64,000 bases of DNA from Aedes albopictus (GCF_035046485.1 NC_085138.1:43249464-43313463), one strand, 5' to 3'. Shown: positions 1 to 12,085, counted from the first letter of the stretch. Notes: generated from the letters alone by a model not told the origin. A program made the numbers and translations.

Positions 1-59
1 TCGACCTTCACTGTAATGAATATGTATGCAGCACCGGAGCATAAAACCAAAAACATTCA

Positions 60-310
60 TTCATTCTGTGTTTTTAAAAAAAGACGCGGACACCGTCTTC
101 AGCCAGAGGCTGCACAGACTGAATGAAACTAAACATTAGACAAGGGACACACGGAGCATGCACCAGTGGATACGGAGAAGAAACTTTTCTCACGGAAAGT
201 TTAATCGCCCGGAGCGGGAATCGAACCCTCACCCCATAGCATGGTGCGATTAGAAGCTTGGTGACCGGAACACAAACTGGAGACTGTCCGAAATGAAACA
301 CGTACAGTAA
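60..310 (-). mobile_element. tRNA-derived SINE (antisense)
   Basis: Read on the minus strand, this stretch has a good RNA polymerase III B box (GGTTCGATTCCC, complement at 216-227) inside a tRNA-like segment, followed by a tRNA-unrelated body running towards the window start. It does not close into a proper cloverleaf, so it is a SINE rather than a tRNA gene. The boundaries are approximate and no target duplication was identified. Confidence 0.6.
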
Positions 311-336
311 TCTACATGACATGAATAAACCGTATA

Positions 337-1255
337 CAGGGGATGGCCAAAATGTTTAGGATAGGCAACTTTTTTTTCTCTCACAAAAAAAGTTCAACAA
401 GCTATAACTTTTCATAGAGTGCATCAAAAATATCAAATTTTGACTGTTTGTCAACCTATTATATGTGCATCATTGGCACAAATTTGGGCTCGATTGATTA
501 ATATTTCGCAAAGTTAGAACCGTTCGGCTAGAACACTATTTTTCAAACAACTCATTTTTGAGGTGTCATATCTCGGAAACCAGTGAACCGAATTGAATGA
601 AATTTTGAACGTACACTAACAATATGTTAATGCTTCACAAACTATTAAAACATAGGTACTTTTTAAACGTTGAAAAAAGTTATCATAGATTGACACTTTT
701 TGGATTTTTCTCGAAAAAATGTAATTTTTTTACATCAATGTCAATAAATTTTAGTGTTGATATCCAAAGATTTTCCACTTCTGTTCTCAAGCTATCTCTA
801 ATCAGATATATTAGAGCCTATTTAGATTGAAGGAAGAACACATTTAGTAATTTTTGTGTGGTGTAAATTTGACTTATTTTCCTCTATATGAGTAAAAATT
901 TCAATCCAGTATAACTTAATTCGTCGTGAGAAAATATTATATTTTATAACGTCGTATTAAGTATCATTACATTGTTGATAAACGTTAAAAAATGCATTCA
1001 ATTCGGTTCACTGGTTTCCGAGATATGACAGTTAAAAAATTAGTTGTATAAATAATAGTGTTTTACCCAAACGGTACCAACTTCGCGAAAAATTAATCAA
1101 TCGAGCCTAAATTTGTACCAATGATGCACATATAATAGGTTGACAAACAGTCAAAATTTGAGAATTTTTTATGCACTCTTTCAAAAGTTACAGCATGTTG
1201 AATTTTTTGTGGGTGAAAAAAAGTTGCCTATCCTAAACATTCTGGCCATCCCCTG
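337..1255. mobile_element. Foldback MITE, Tc1/mariner-like, TA target duplication
   Basis: A 919-bp element is bounded by TA dinucleotides at 335-336 and 1256-1257. Its ends are inverted (CAGGGGATGGCC at the left, GGCCATCCCCTG at the right), and the inverted arms continue for several hundred bases, covering most of the element. No transposase frame was seen. A TA duplication with CAGGGG-type ends is typical of the IS630-Tc1-mariner superfamily. It shares general architecture with the element at 28279-29239, but the sequence differs. Confidence 0.85.
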
Positions 1256-1257
1256 TA

Positions 1258-1794
1258 CGTTTAGCACTTGGGAAGGTAAAGCTAAATAGAACAGGAGCAA
1301 ACTTTGCACTTCCAGGCCAGTGGCAATACGGGGGCGGGCAAATAAATCACATATTTGACGTAGATGGAAGGATCAGAAGTTGTACACACATGTGTAGGTA
1401 TGTACCTCTGCTCGATACTTTGGCATGTTTGCTCGGGAAGGCAGGGCTTTCTAGGAAATCTGATGCGGTAGAGTAAAAAGTTTCACGTTCGTTGGGTTGT
1501 TTTGTGACGATATTGTACATGCCAAGCCTTTTTGTGTAAAAAGTTTACAAAAGTTTGTCTTCTTCCTGTCTTTAATGACATTATCTATTTTCCTTCTCAC
1601 CTATCTGGAACATAACCTGCTGATTTTTTTTTTCATAAATTACAATTTTCACTTCAACAATTTCAATTTGTGAATTGACAACATATTAAAGGGTCATTCA
1701 CAAACTACGTGGACTTTATCTATAGCAAGGGTGGGGATTGTCTGGAGAAAGTCCACGCCCCGTACATTTTCATTTTTCATTTATTTAGTTCAAC
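1258..1794. other. Intronic sequence without recognised gene
   Basis: No coding signal was seen. A short segment at about 1690-1775 (starting near GGGTCATTCACAAACTACGT) resembles MITE sequence and has a weak relative near 6498-6575, but no ends could be defined. Confidence 0.4.
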
Positions 1795-4172
1795 ATCAAA
1801 TTCATGATACACACTGAATCAATAATTTGCCGCCATAATACTCGATTTGTAGCTACATCGTGCTCTCTGCGCTTCACGCCTTCTTGTACCAACCGGCTGG
1901 TTAGCAAACACAAACTTTGCAGGGTTGTTGTCCGGCATTCTTGCAACATGCCCTGCCTACCGTATCCGTCCAGCTGTAGCCACTTTCAGGATGTTGGGTT
2001 CACCGTAGAGTGCAGCGAGCTCATGGTTCATCCTTCTCCGCCACACACCGCCGAAGATCGTCCATAGCACGCGTTGCTCGAAAACTCCGAGTGCTTGCAA
2101 GTCCTCCTCAAGCATTGTCCATGTATCGTGTCCGTAGAGAACCACCGGTCTTATTAGCGTCTTGTACATGGTACATTTGATGCGGGGGTGAATCTTTCTG
2201 ACCGCAGTTTTCTGTAGAGCCCGTAGTAGGCACGACTTCCACTGATGATGCGCCTTCGTACTTCACGGCTCACGTTATTGTCAACCATTTGCAAGGAACC
2301 GAGGTAGACGAATTCTTCTAACACCTCGAAAATATCCCCGTCTATCGTCACATCGCTGCCAAGGCTTGTCCTGTCTCGCTCAGTCCCTCTTACCAGCATG
2401 TACTTTATCTTAGCCGAATTCACCACCAGTCCGCTTTGCTGCTTCACGTTTCAGGCGGGTGTACTGTTCTGCCACCGTTCCAAATGTTCTAGCAATAACA
2501 TCCGCAAAACAGACAAATTGGCCGGATTTCGTGAAGATCGTACCCCGGCTGTTGAGCCCGTCTCGTCGCATAACACCTTCCAGGGCGATGTTGAATAGTA
2601 GGCAGGAAAGCCCATCACCTTGTCGTAGACCCGTCGAGATTCGAATGAACTGAATAGTTCACCCGAAATCCTTACGTTGTTCTGCACACCGTCCATCGTT
2701 GCTCTTATCAGTCTGGTAAGCTGCCCGGAAAAGCTGTTCTCATCCATGATTTTCCATAGCTCTGTGCGGTCGATACTGTCGTATGCCGCCTTGAAGTCGA
2801 TGAACAAGTGGTGCGTTGGGAACTGGTATTCACGGCATTTCTGGAAGATTTGTCGTACGGTGAAGATCTGGTCCGTTGTCGACCGACCGTCGATGAAACC
2901 GGCTTGGTCACTTCCCACGAACTCATTTACTTTAGGTGAAAGACGACGGAAGATGATCTGGGATAGCACTTTGTAGGCGGCATTCAAAATGGTGATCGCT
3001 CGAAAATTCTCACACATTAACTTGTCGCCTTTCTAGTGGATGGGACAGATTATCTCTTCCTTCCACTCCTCCGGTAGCCGTTCGGCTTCCCAGATCTTGA
3101 CTACTAACTGGTGTAGACAGGTGGCCAACTTTTCCGGGCCCATCTTGATGAGTTCTGCTGCGATACCGTCCTTATCAGCCGCTTTGTTGGTTTTGAGCTG
3201 GTGGATGGCATCCTTAACTTCATTCAACGTGGAAGTTGGTTTGGTTCCCGTCCTCTGCTGCACCAACAGTCATTTCCTCCGCTGCCTCGATCCCCCGTGC
3301 TTACATTTTGTTCACCATTCAGGTGCTCGTCGTAGTGCTGCTTCCACCTTTCGGTCACCTAACGTTTGTCAGTCAGGAGGCTCCCGTCCTTATCTCTGCA
3401 GATTTCGGCTCACGGCACGTAGCCTTTGCGGGTTACGTTGAGCTTCTGGTAGAACTTACGTGTTTCTTGTGAACGGCACAGCAGTTCCATTTCCTCGCAC
3501 TCCGCTTCTTCCAGGCGGCGCTTTTTCTCACTGAAGAGACGGGTCTGCTGCTTCCGCTTCTGTCTGTATCGCTGCACATACTGTCGGGTTCCATGCTGCA
3601 GCATTACCGCCCGCGCTGCATCCTTCTCCTCCAGAACCGCTCTGCACTCCTCGTTGAACCAATCGTTTCGCCGACTCCGTTCTACATACCCGACAGTGCT
3701 CTCGGCTGCATTGTTGATGGCTACTTTCACTGTACTCCAGCAGTCCTCTAGAGGGCCACATCGAGCACACCCTCGTTCGACAATGCTGCCACGAGATTCT
3801 GCGCGTATGCGGTGGTGAAATCTGGTTGCTTCAGTCGCTCTAGTTCGTACCGCGGTGGCCGTGCACTGTTAATAACGGAGAGTTTTGGGCTCAGTTTAAC
3901 CATCACTAAGTACTGATCAGAGTCGATATTAGCGCCACGATATGTCCTGGCGTCGATAATGTCGGAGAAGTACCGTCCGTCAATCAGAACGTGGTCGATT
4001 TGCGATTCCGTTTGTTGTGGTGATCTCCAGGTGTAACGATACGAGAGGCTGTGCTGGAAGAAGGTGCTACGACTGGCCATGTTCTTGGAGGCGGCGAAAT
4101 CGATGAGACGTAGGCCATTTTGGTTCGTCAGCTGATCTGAATTCCTCCTCCTGACCTACCTGAGCATTTAGG
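1795..4172 (-). pseudogene. Decayed RTE-clade retrotransposon, RT and C-terminal endonuclease part
   Basis: Minus-strand frames carry pieces of an RTE-type polyprotein in the correct order. The end of the endonuclease lies at about 3750-4172 (QIDHVLIDGRYFSDI, then a degenerate SDQYLV). The linker (NDWFNEECRAVLEEKDAAR) is at about 3600-3670. Reverse transcriptase follows at about 2150-3270 (FRAITILNAAYKVLSQI, DQAGFIDGRSTTDQIF, HHLFIDFKAAYDSIDR). The C-terminal GHVARMP-type motif is at about 1960. Frameshifts and stops separate the pieces, so it is dead. The 5' part continues at 7287 beyond an inserted hAT-like element. It is related to, but clearly diverged from, the element at 15901-19194. 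Confidence 0.88.
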
Positions 4173-4496
4173 TCTCCTATTAGACGTGTGCGCCGCCGCG
4201 CCGCGCCGCCGTCGCCGACGATTTTTTCTCGCCGCCGCCGCCAGTCAAATTGACCCGGCGCGCCGCTGTTCATATTTTTCCACGCCGCTGAACAAAATTT
4301 TTCACGCCGATGAGAAAACGACAATTTTTTTTCTCGCCAACCTGTTTAAATCTAATACCAATAACAGTGGTAATTTTCAAACAGTTTCTATTGTTTTCCT
4401 TGTGCATATACGAAAAATACGCCTATTTTTCTGAAGTTCTTCTTGTAAATCTCTTGTATTTTTTTGTGATTTCATTTAATGATTTCTTACAGCAAT

Positions 4497-4761
4497 ACTG
4501 TTAAGATCCCGGAATTTTGGCTTTCTCAGTCTTGGGTAAATCAAAACGGCAAGTTTTGCTTTTCCTGACGTTTCGGCTTTTTATTAAGCCTTTTTCAATG
4601 GGTAAGCTGTCAACCGCTTACCACTTGAAAAAGGCTTAATAAAAAGCCGTAACGTCGGAAAAAGCAGAACTTGCCGTTTTGATTTACCCAAGACTGAGAA
4701 AGCCAGCATTCCGGAATCAATATATTCCAGTCGTACTCACCCAGCACAACTGTTAAGATCC
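4497..4761. repeat. Palindromic element with 13-bp flanking direct repeats
   Basis: Two arms of about 100 bp (about 4510-4610 and 4620-4713) are inverted copies, sharing for example GGCTTTCTCAGTCTTGGGTA and its complement. The unit is flanked by the direct repeat ACTGTTAAGATCC at 4497-4509 and 4749-4761. About 35 bp of non-palindromic sequence lies between the right arm and the right direct repeat. It looks like a secondary insertion into the hAT-like element. The transposition class is unknown. Confidence 0.75.
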
Positions 4762-4999
4762 TTACTTATTATTTTTGAGTACTAAGCTAGACTCTTTTGA
4801 AAACCATAACGGATTATCAACAAAGATCTTGGCAATATTTTCATTAGGTGCATGAACACATTCTCCTACATATTCTTTGTTATCTCTTGGAAGATTTTCA
4901 TGGTAATTTACAAATGACATTCTTGGAGGCATATATTCCATGAAATCTTCAGAAATTCCTTTACAGGACTCCCCAGAAATTTCACCAAGAATTCTTCTA

Positions 5000-6900
5000 G
5001 AAAAAATCCAGAATTCTTTGAGAAGTTTCTTGAAGTTGAGAGGATTCTTTAAATAAAATCCGAATGTTCTCTTAGAAATATTTTTTGAGATGCCTTATGT
5101 TCCTTCATAAATTTTCAAAGAATTTCTATGGAGAACCTCCTAAAAATGACACCATTAATTTATTAGAAATTTCTTTAAATAGGTTACGCAAAAGAAGGTC
5201 CATTTTCAACCCCACACTTTTTGTATAAGGCCTCCTCTGAAATTATCACAATTTTCGGAGCCCTTCCCTCTTATGGACGTTCCCTCGTCAGAAACAACTC
5301 CAGGAATTATATTTACACAGTAATCACAGAATTCTTCAAGAAAATTATCTATCAGTTGCTTCGACAATCCATCCAGGGCATTTTCTATGCCTCCAGCAAG
5401 TTTTCCAGAAGTTCTTCCTTTATTTTATTAAGTGATTCCAGCACATATTCTTTCAGTGATTTCTGCAAAAAGCATTTTGAACTCAAAATTGGCCTCATAT
5501 CTTTCACATTCAATTTGAAGTACTCGACCATGTTTCAAGCATTTTGGCCGACAAAAACCTCTCATGACGAAGAGATCAAACGTGCCGATAATACTCTTGG
5601 TCACCCTATATTCCTTAGGAAATCTCTAGGAACCTTTAAAGTTAAAGTATTCCTCCAGACATTCTTTCAGGGATTCCTTTAAAAATATGTTCATGAATGC
5701 CTCCTGGAATTCTTTCAGAGAATCCTCCATGAATTTAGGAAAGAGATTTCTCTTGGAATTTTTCTAGGTATTAATTAATAAATCCTTGTAGGAAATCAAT
5801 CAAGGGTTTCTGAGGGAGAGTTTTCAGAAAATTCTTTAGCAACTCTTTCTTGAACTATTTCAGAAAATCCCGTAGGGATTTGTTCAAGAATATCTCCAGG
5901 GATTTCTTCAGGAATTTGAAAGACGATTAATTCAGAAATTCCTCTAAGTTTTTTTTTCAGAAATTCTTTCTCAGACTTCATCTAAATTCAAAATCTTACT
6001 AAGGAATTCCTTCTAAAATATCACTTAAAAACCCTTCAGTAGCTGAAGGGTTTTTCATAATTATCAGTAAGAGATTACATCAAGTATTCTCCATGATTTT
6101 TTTTAATTTTCAGAATTTTCAGCGGTTCTCTCAGAAATATTTCCTCCGGGAATTCTTTAAGATATTCCTCCACAGATATTTACAGTAGTATTTTATGAAA
6201 TAACATAAACCAAAGTTTAAACAATTCCTGATGAGATTTAATTTTATTGAAACTATTTCAGAAACAAGTTGAGGGAGCTCCTGGATTTTTAACAGAATTT
6301 TTATGAGAAATTTTTGAAAATATACAAGGAAAAAATCCTGGAGAAGTTTTTGAGAAAATCCTTGAAGGACTTCATTGAGAAATTTCTGAATTAAATCATG
6401 AAGAAGTTTCTGAAGGAATCCTTGGACAAAAATCTTCGGAAAACTGTAAAGAAATTGCAGACAATGGTACTAGAAGAATTCTTGAATAAATCTCCTAAGG
6501 GACCGTCCCTAAATGACGTAGCATTTAAGGTGGGAGGCGGGAGTCTGGGATTGTGTGACGAGTCATGTATTAGGTATGAGATAATATGCTCCTAGAAGAA
6601 TTTCTTGAGATATTCCTGGACAAACGTTAAGAAATAAATGCTAAAGTGATTTCTAAAGGTGCTCCTGAAGAAATCTCTAGAGGAATTTTTAAGGGTCACC
6701 GGAAAAAAATCTGAGAGTATCCCTGAAGGATGGTTTCAAAAAAATTCTAGAGAAGTTTACGATCCCACTTGTGAAGGAATATCTGAGGATCTTCTAGGAA
6801 GCCCGCTGGAGGAATTCTCAGAAGAATCTATTGATAATTTTCTGGAAAAAATCCTGAAGAAACGCCTCAAGGAATCCCTGGAGTAATTCCTGAAATGAAC
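5000..6900. repeat. Degenerate 12-bp GAATTC-type repeats inside the hAT-like element
   Basis: The sequence is a loose series of TTCTTCAGGAATTC/GAATTCCTGAAG-type units. Up to about 6000 it is mostly in the CAGGAATTCCTC orientation, and from about 6260 mostly in the opposite one. A MITE-like interruption (GGGACCGTCCCTAAATGACG) starts near 6498. Open frames here come from the repeat and are not genes. Confidence 0.6.
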
Positions 6901-7286
6901 CCTTACAGAACTCCAACAAAAATTTCGAATATAACAATGACAACACTGGTCTAAAATGAGTCTTAGAAAAAAATATTCTTAGACGAGAATCGTCCTTAAC
7001 GATTCTTTCTAAAATTTATAGCATATTTTTTTTTAGGGTAGTTTTTATTGAAACCTCTGATTTACATACGTTTAAACCTTTCACACAAAATATTGTATTT
7101 TTGGTAGAAACAAATTTTTCTGTATTGACGTTTTTTAATTACTAGAAATGGCGCTTCACGAAAAAAAAAACATAAAAAATTTAGTCACGCCGATTACGCC
7201 GCCGCCGCCGCCGCCGCCGCTGCCTCAAATAACTATACACGCCGACGCCGGTGAAAACTGCTTCGGCGCACACGTCTATCTCCTAT

Positions 7287-7980
7287 GATGATCTTGACGT
7301 CGTGGTTTGGGCAGCGGTTGTACTGCACATATAATGCGTCTTTGCCATCATCAGTGCTTCCGGAGTGAAGGATGTGCACGTTTATTACGCTGATGTTGAA
7401 TCCTCAACCTGCACATTCTTTCGTCGATCGGCCTCATACTGATCACGCGCCTCTGCATGTCGCCCATCACTGTAAAAGCTGTTCCCAGCTTACGTGTGTT
7501 ATCGCAGCTCTGGTAGATGGTAGATTACCTCTAAACGTTCACACCATAGATCCTGTCCAACACACCTCCTGCAGCACTACGATTCCGAACCCGCGGTCCT
7601 TCAGTATATCGGCGAGTATGCGGGTGCTCCTGATGAAGTCGAGAGATCTGCAGTTCCACGTACCGAGCTTCCAATCGCGTAAGTCCCTTTTCGTCGCTGT
7701 GGTCGTCGCCATTGGTATCGGTTCTTGTTGATCTTTCGGTGCTTGTCTTTTTACGACTGGCTAGCAGGGCCTGATACAAACCCACTAACCCAAGATACTA
7801 GGCTTACTTTCCCGGAAGCTATGGGTTCTGCATTGGTATTTCCTCCAACTACAGTGCTAAATAGCTAGGCTCAAGCAACAGTCTTCGCCGGAGGTGGTGT
7901 TTTTAATGAGCGCCCAGCTAGATCTCACTCCGTAAATATGTGGAATCTAAATTTTTCAAACTTTCAGGTTCATCAGAGAA
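7287..7980 (-). pseudogene. 5' part of the RTE copy split by the hAT-like element
   Basis: Minus-strand reading continues the endonuclease upstream of the inserted element. One frame gives the N-terminal TWNCRSLDF-like motif followed by the LQEVCW-like catalytic Glu motif near 7550-7680. The frame is broken. Beyond about 7740 it passes into sequence with no coding signal, which may be the old 5' untranslated region. The left-hand continuation of the same copy is 1795-4172. Confidence 0.75.
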
Positions 7981-8165
7981 CATAACCGAAAAAGAACAGA
8001 AAAATTAAATGAATTCACTCAGAGTATTCATCGGATTTCTGCTTTGCGTTAGATAGTCTCTAATTTTTCCAAAAATTCTTTCGTGATGACGCAACATAAA
8101 ATTTGTCTCATTATTTTCCATCATACCGCGAAAGTCCACTACACACTTTATTTAAATCGCCGACC

Positions 8166-8400
8166 TCAGCAAACGGATTGCCGAGAATCCAACAGCCGAG
8201 AATCCGATATTTTTTACTGAATCTCGGTAAAAGTTTTACCGAGATGTCGTCAAAACTTTTTACTGAGATCTCGTTAAAGTTCACCGAGACTCGGTAATGG
8301 TTTGCCGAAATCTCGGTAAAATTTTTACCAAGAATCAGTAAATATTTTACCGAGATATCAGCTGTTGGATTCTCGGTAAACCGTTTACCGAGATCAATTT
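8166..8400. repeat. Cluster of short palindromes with CTCGGTAAA core
   Basis: About ten copies of CTCGGTAAA or its complement TTTACCGAG occur in alternating orientation within about 230 bp. Many pair as roughly 20-bp palindromes of the type TTTTACCGAGAT...ATCTCGGTAAA. No coding potential. It is a tandem palindromic repeat of unknown origin. Confidence 0.75.
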
Positions 8401-8509
8401 CTGAATTTAAGTGTGTAAGCAGTGTGTTAGTAACTATTTCGAAAAGAATGCTTAAAGAATCCTGTCGAATATTTTCAAGTAGTTTTACCAAACATATGTC
8501 TAGCATATG

Positions 8510-9350
8510 TCTGCATCAAATATTCTCAATTTTTTACTGTGAGTTCATCAACTAGTTGTGTATCAGTGGTCGAAGATCGGGCAGTGGAAAAGATCGGGCT
8601 ATTCTACACGAAATTATAAAGGTTATAGAAAAAGGTATAATTATTCGATAGCCAACTTTGAGCTGTTATATCTCCGGATTCAACAAACCGAATGCAATGA
8701 AATTTGGATCATTTTTAACTTATATAATAAGCTATTGAAAACTTTTGACTTAACTTAAAATTCTTTACACGAAAGAAAATTATAACGATTAGACTATTTT
8801 TCTAATATAACACCAATCTATCCAAAACTTCATCATCGAACAAATTCGAGATAGTAATTATAGTTCATTTGAATTCCCTCTAATCGACTTGAATATATTT
8901 ATGTTTCAAAGGAAAGCAACCAAATAGCCGGCATTAAATTGAAAAAGTAATGGGATGCATATGAAAAATAGATAAATTTACTAAAAAAACATATAATAAA
9001 TGAAAACGCTATAACTTTTTTTATTAATAATTTCAAATTAAGTTTACTGTTTTTCAAAGTTCATTATATTAGTCATAAATAATCAAAATTTCATTGCATT
9101 TGGTTCATTGAATCCGGAGATATAACAGCTTAAAGTTGGCTATTGAATAATTATACCTTTTTTCTAGAATCTTCACAACTTCGTGTAGAATGGCCCGATC
9201 TTTTCCAAATTTGAACCACTGATACACAACCAGTTGATGAACTTACAGTCAAAATTTGAGAATATTTGATGCCCTTTTCGAAAAGTTACAGTGAGTTGAA
9301 CATTTTTTGAAAAGTGAAAATTTTACCTGTCCCAATTATTTTGTGTATGG
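8510..9350. mobile_element. Truncated MITE, same family as 28279-29239
   Basis: The sequence matches the complete element at 28279-29239 over both arms, with shared blocks such as TAGCCAACTTTGAGCTGTTA and its complement. The first about 100 bp of the left arm is missing and the right terminus is degraded (TTGTGTAT where the complete copy has TTGAGTATCCCCTG). No target duplication remains, so it is an older copy. Confidence 0.8.
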
Positions 9351-10269
9351 ACAATGAAAAGATCAGTTCGCAAACAATAATAATACAAAATCACACTTTG
9401 TGGCTTACTGTCAATTGATATCAACTTGTGACGGAAATTTCGTACAGACATACATAGGTTTCCATTGCAAAATTCACTTTCTAATTGTTTTATTGGGTAA
9501 AGACAGAAACCTCTACTGGTTCTAAAGAAATGTTGTGAGTAGAGAGAATGCTATTCATTGTTTTTTTTTTCTGCTCGTCCTTCGTTACATAAAGAGCTCA
9601 CAATTTTTGCATAATGCGCTGTTCAAAAGCGTCACGTCCTTGGTCTTGACGGTCGCATGCCTGATTAGTGAGGCTGGCTTTCCGGATAGTGAAAGTGGAA
9701 TATACATATTAGAATAAAGAGAGAGAAAGGCGAAAACTGTAATCCAGTCACGTTTTACAAGGGCAGCAACGCCAAAGCGCCTACGATGGACGACGATGAA
9801 AACGCAGGAAAAATTGCGAGCAAATGCTATATTTGGAACTAACCATTTCGTTACCAGCAATGTGTCCGACAGAACGGTTGGATTTTGAAGGGTGCAAACG
9901 AACGGAAAACGTCTCTTGTAGTGAAAGTATGGTGGACGTGACCAAAATTCGGAATATTTCGGTGGGTTCAGCTGAAAAATAAGAGCTTCCGTTCTTCAAA
10001 AATATGCTTCATGAAGTGTTAGGCAGTCCAAATGTATTGGGAAAATGAATTAATTGCTGATTGGAAACATAGTGTTAGACGAGTCTAAAGCATGTTATCA
10101 TAGTGGTTGGTTAAACCATTCTTAATTCTTTTGTATTTCGCACATAGGGTTCGAGTTCCATAAGTAATCTCACACTCCCAAATTCATCCTATTCGTAAAC
10201 AAGCGATTACGGGTTACGGCATCGATTGATTGATTTGAATAGGTTGAATCTACATAAGAATCACAGCAA
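9351..10269. other. Intronic sequence without recognised gene
   Basis: Only short, unconvincing open frames on both strands. No tandem structure or inverted ends were found. Confidence 0.4.
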
Positions 10270-10620
10270 ACTTACGACCTATTCAAATTGAACGCCAGAT
10301 TTATTCGCACAACATAGCTGCTTCATCGTTTTAGAGCTGGTGGAATACGGCAGCGGCATGGAAGTTGATTCATTTCCATTATCGGCTGCACTAACGCAGG
10401 CATTGCCTGCCACCATGTTCCACCACCCCTTGTTCGAGTGCTTGTAGAAGTACTGCTTCCATCTTTCAATCATCTCTTCGCATCCATCAATCACGAGACT
10501 CCCGCCTTTAAACATTTGCTATAGAAATCAAGCTTGTGGTAGAACTTCCTTGTTTTTGAAGAACATTCTCCGCTTCTTCCTGACAACTTTTTTTTTCTTT
10601 AGAAAGAGGTGGTTTTGCTA
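10270..10620 (-). pseudogene. RTE-type polyprotein fragment (linker between EN and RT)
   Basis: The minus-strand translation includes GGSLVIDGCEEMIERWKQYF. This matches in style the linker just before the reverse transcriptase of the other RTE copies (EREVVERWRQHYDEHL in the copy at 15901-19194). The reading before and after is decayed. It is a short dead remnant, antisense to the host gene. Confidence 0.6.
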
Positions 10621-11273
10621 TATATATTAATGCATAGTTGGCATGTTGGCATAATCACTTAAATATCAAACTAGACTACTAGTTCATATAAACGCAATTG
10701 AATTAAACACAGTTCATTACCATCTATTTTTACCATCATAAAAAATCGACGTACCGCCCAAGTCATCATTGATTCTCCCTCTCAATTCCATTAGCGCGCT
10801 GCTCATCTAATAAATACATTTGTCGAAAACTCAATTATACCCAATCAATTACACCAGCGGACCGTCGTCCTCCAGGGAATAACTCGACGCTGTCAGACAG
10901 GATGTTCCATTAAATCAAACCAATTAGCGATGTCCTTTCGTACGGAATACAACTCTAGTACCAGGTACTAGGGATAAACCACAGACCATCATTATGGTTC
11001 GATTATCCGTTTGTGTTGAGAGAAGTGCTGTGAATCAAAAAGCCACAGAAATGCGCGAAAATTCAATCCTTTACCATCACTCCGGTCTGCCTTTTGAAAG
11101 CACCACAGTGATAGCTTTCAGCCTAATTGAATTGATAATGGAAATCGGTATTTATTGCACTCTTGGGAGTTTGTCGCGATTTTCCTAGTAATTATTTGTA
11201 CTGGTAAAATGTATCTATCTCACTATGATTTCAATGAATCTAATTTTCGCTTTCCAATTCCTATCTTTCACAG
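10621..11273. other. Intron upstream of the first FERM exon of the window
   Basis: AT-rich intronic sequence. The exon acceptor at 11272-11273 is preceded by a pyrimidine-rich tract (CCTATCTTTCACAG). No gene or repeat was recognised. Confidence 0.5.
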
Positions 11274-11604
11274 GCCAAAGCCCTCGGGAAGGTTCTATTC
11301 GAGCAGGTCTGCCGGCAGCTGAACCTTCTGGAGGCGGACTACTTCGGACTGGAGTACCAGGAGGCACCGTCCGGCACCAAGTACTGGCTGGATCTGGAGA
11401 AACCGCTGAACCGACAGGTCGGGCTTTCCCTAATAGAACCGATGCTGCGGTTTTGCGTCAAATTCTACACTCCGGATCCGCTCCAGCTGGAGGAGGAATA
11501 CACCCGGTACCTGTTCTGTTTGCAAATCAAGCGGGATTTGGCCACCGGGAGCTTACAGTGCAATGACAACACCGCCGCCCTGATGGCCAGCTATATTGTG
11601 CAAG
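11274..11604 (+). CDS. Cdep: Cdep/FARP exon: FERM N-lobe and start of FERM middle lobe
   Basis: The exon encodes 110 codons plus one base, starting AKALGKVLFEQVCRQLNLLE and including YWLDLEKPLNRQV, LRFCVKFYTPDP and YTRYLFCLQIKRDLA. These are hallmark segments of a FERM domain of the FARP/CDEP family: end of the ubiquitin-like F1 lobe and start of the helical F2 lobe. The acceptor is CACAG at 11269-11273 and the donor is GTAAGG at 11605. It reads in phase 0 and leaves phase 1. The exon(s) with the protein N-terminus and the first strands of F1 must lie upstream of the window. Codon third positions are strongly G/C, unlike the surrounding intron. The family links membranes and cell-surface receptors to Rac/Cdc42 activation. 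The identification is from recognition of conserved motifs. Confidence 0.95.
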
Positions 11605-11649
11605 GTAAGGGTTTGTCTGATGATGTGTTTCAATATTAATTGAAACAAC

Positions 11650-11797
11650 GGAATTCTACCGTGACGTAATCACAAGGACCTGGGTTCAATCCCTGGCCCG
11701 TCCCTTTCCTCCTAATCTACTTTCTTCCTCCTCTCTACATATACAACTCATGTATTTTCACATGTTCATAACCATCGATAGAACAAAAAAAAAACAG
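11650..11797 (+). mobile_element. SINE fragment with B box
   Basis: A B-box-like sequence GGGTTCAATCCC (11682-11693) is followed by a pyrimidine-rich body and an A-rich tail ending near 11797. The tRNA-like 5' half (A box) is missing or decayed. It lies just inside the intron, 45 bp after the donor at 11605. Confidence 0.5.
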
Positions 11798-12085
11798 AAG
11801 CGGGTTGAAAGCAGTTTACTTTGCCGTTCTTTACTTCCAACTTTCACAGCACAGTGCCAATCTATCAGATAACGCCTACGAGTTAATCAAGCTAACTTTG
11901 CCGCGCAATATCTTCAGAGTAATAAATACACCCCTTAGCATCCACGGAATCTCCTGGTTCCTGTATTCATCCCTCTAAAATTATCTCTATGAATTCTAAT
12001 ACGAATCGATGTACGAATTCTAATACGAATCGATGGAGGAATTCCTTTGAAACTGCTTGAAGTAATTCAAAGATAGCTTCAGGTA

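Larger units (their letters stand above)
4181..7278. mobile_element. hAT-like non-autonomous DNA transposon inserted in RTE copy
   Basis: A 3,098-bp insertion interrupts the endonuclease of the flanking RTE copy. The 8-bp sequence TCTCCTAT is duplicated at 4173-4180 and 7279-7286. The ends are a perfect 15-bp inverted repeat, TAGACGTGTGCGCCG. Removing the insert plus one duplication restores the endonuclease motif that reads IIIGDLNAQ on the minus strand. Both termini continue into GCC/CGG-rich tracts (about 4186-4260 and 7190-7270). An 8-bp duplication with TAG-starting ends is characteristic of the hAT superfamily. No transposase is recognisable inside. The body holds a palindromic element and degenerate 12-bp repeats. 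Confidence 0.85.

Noticed and set aside
5221..5682. 153-codon frame inside the hAT-like element
   Set aside because: Non-ATG start, no transposase motif, runs across repeat sequence and the 29293-type inverted-repeat relative.
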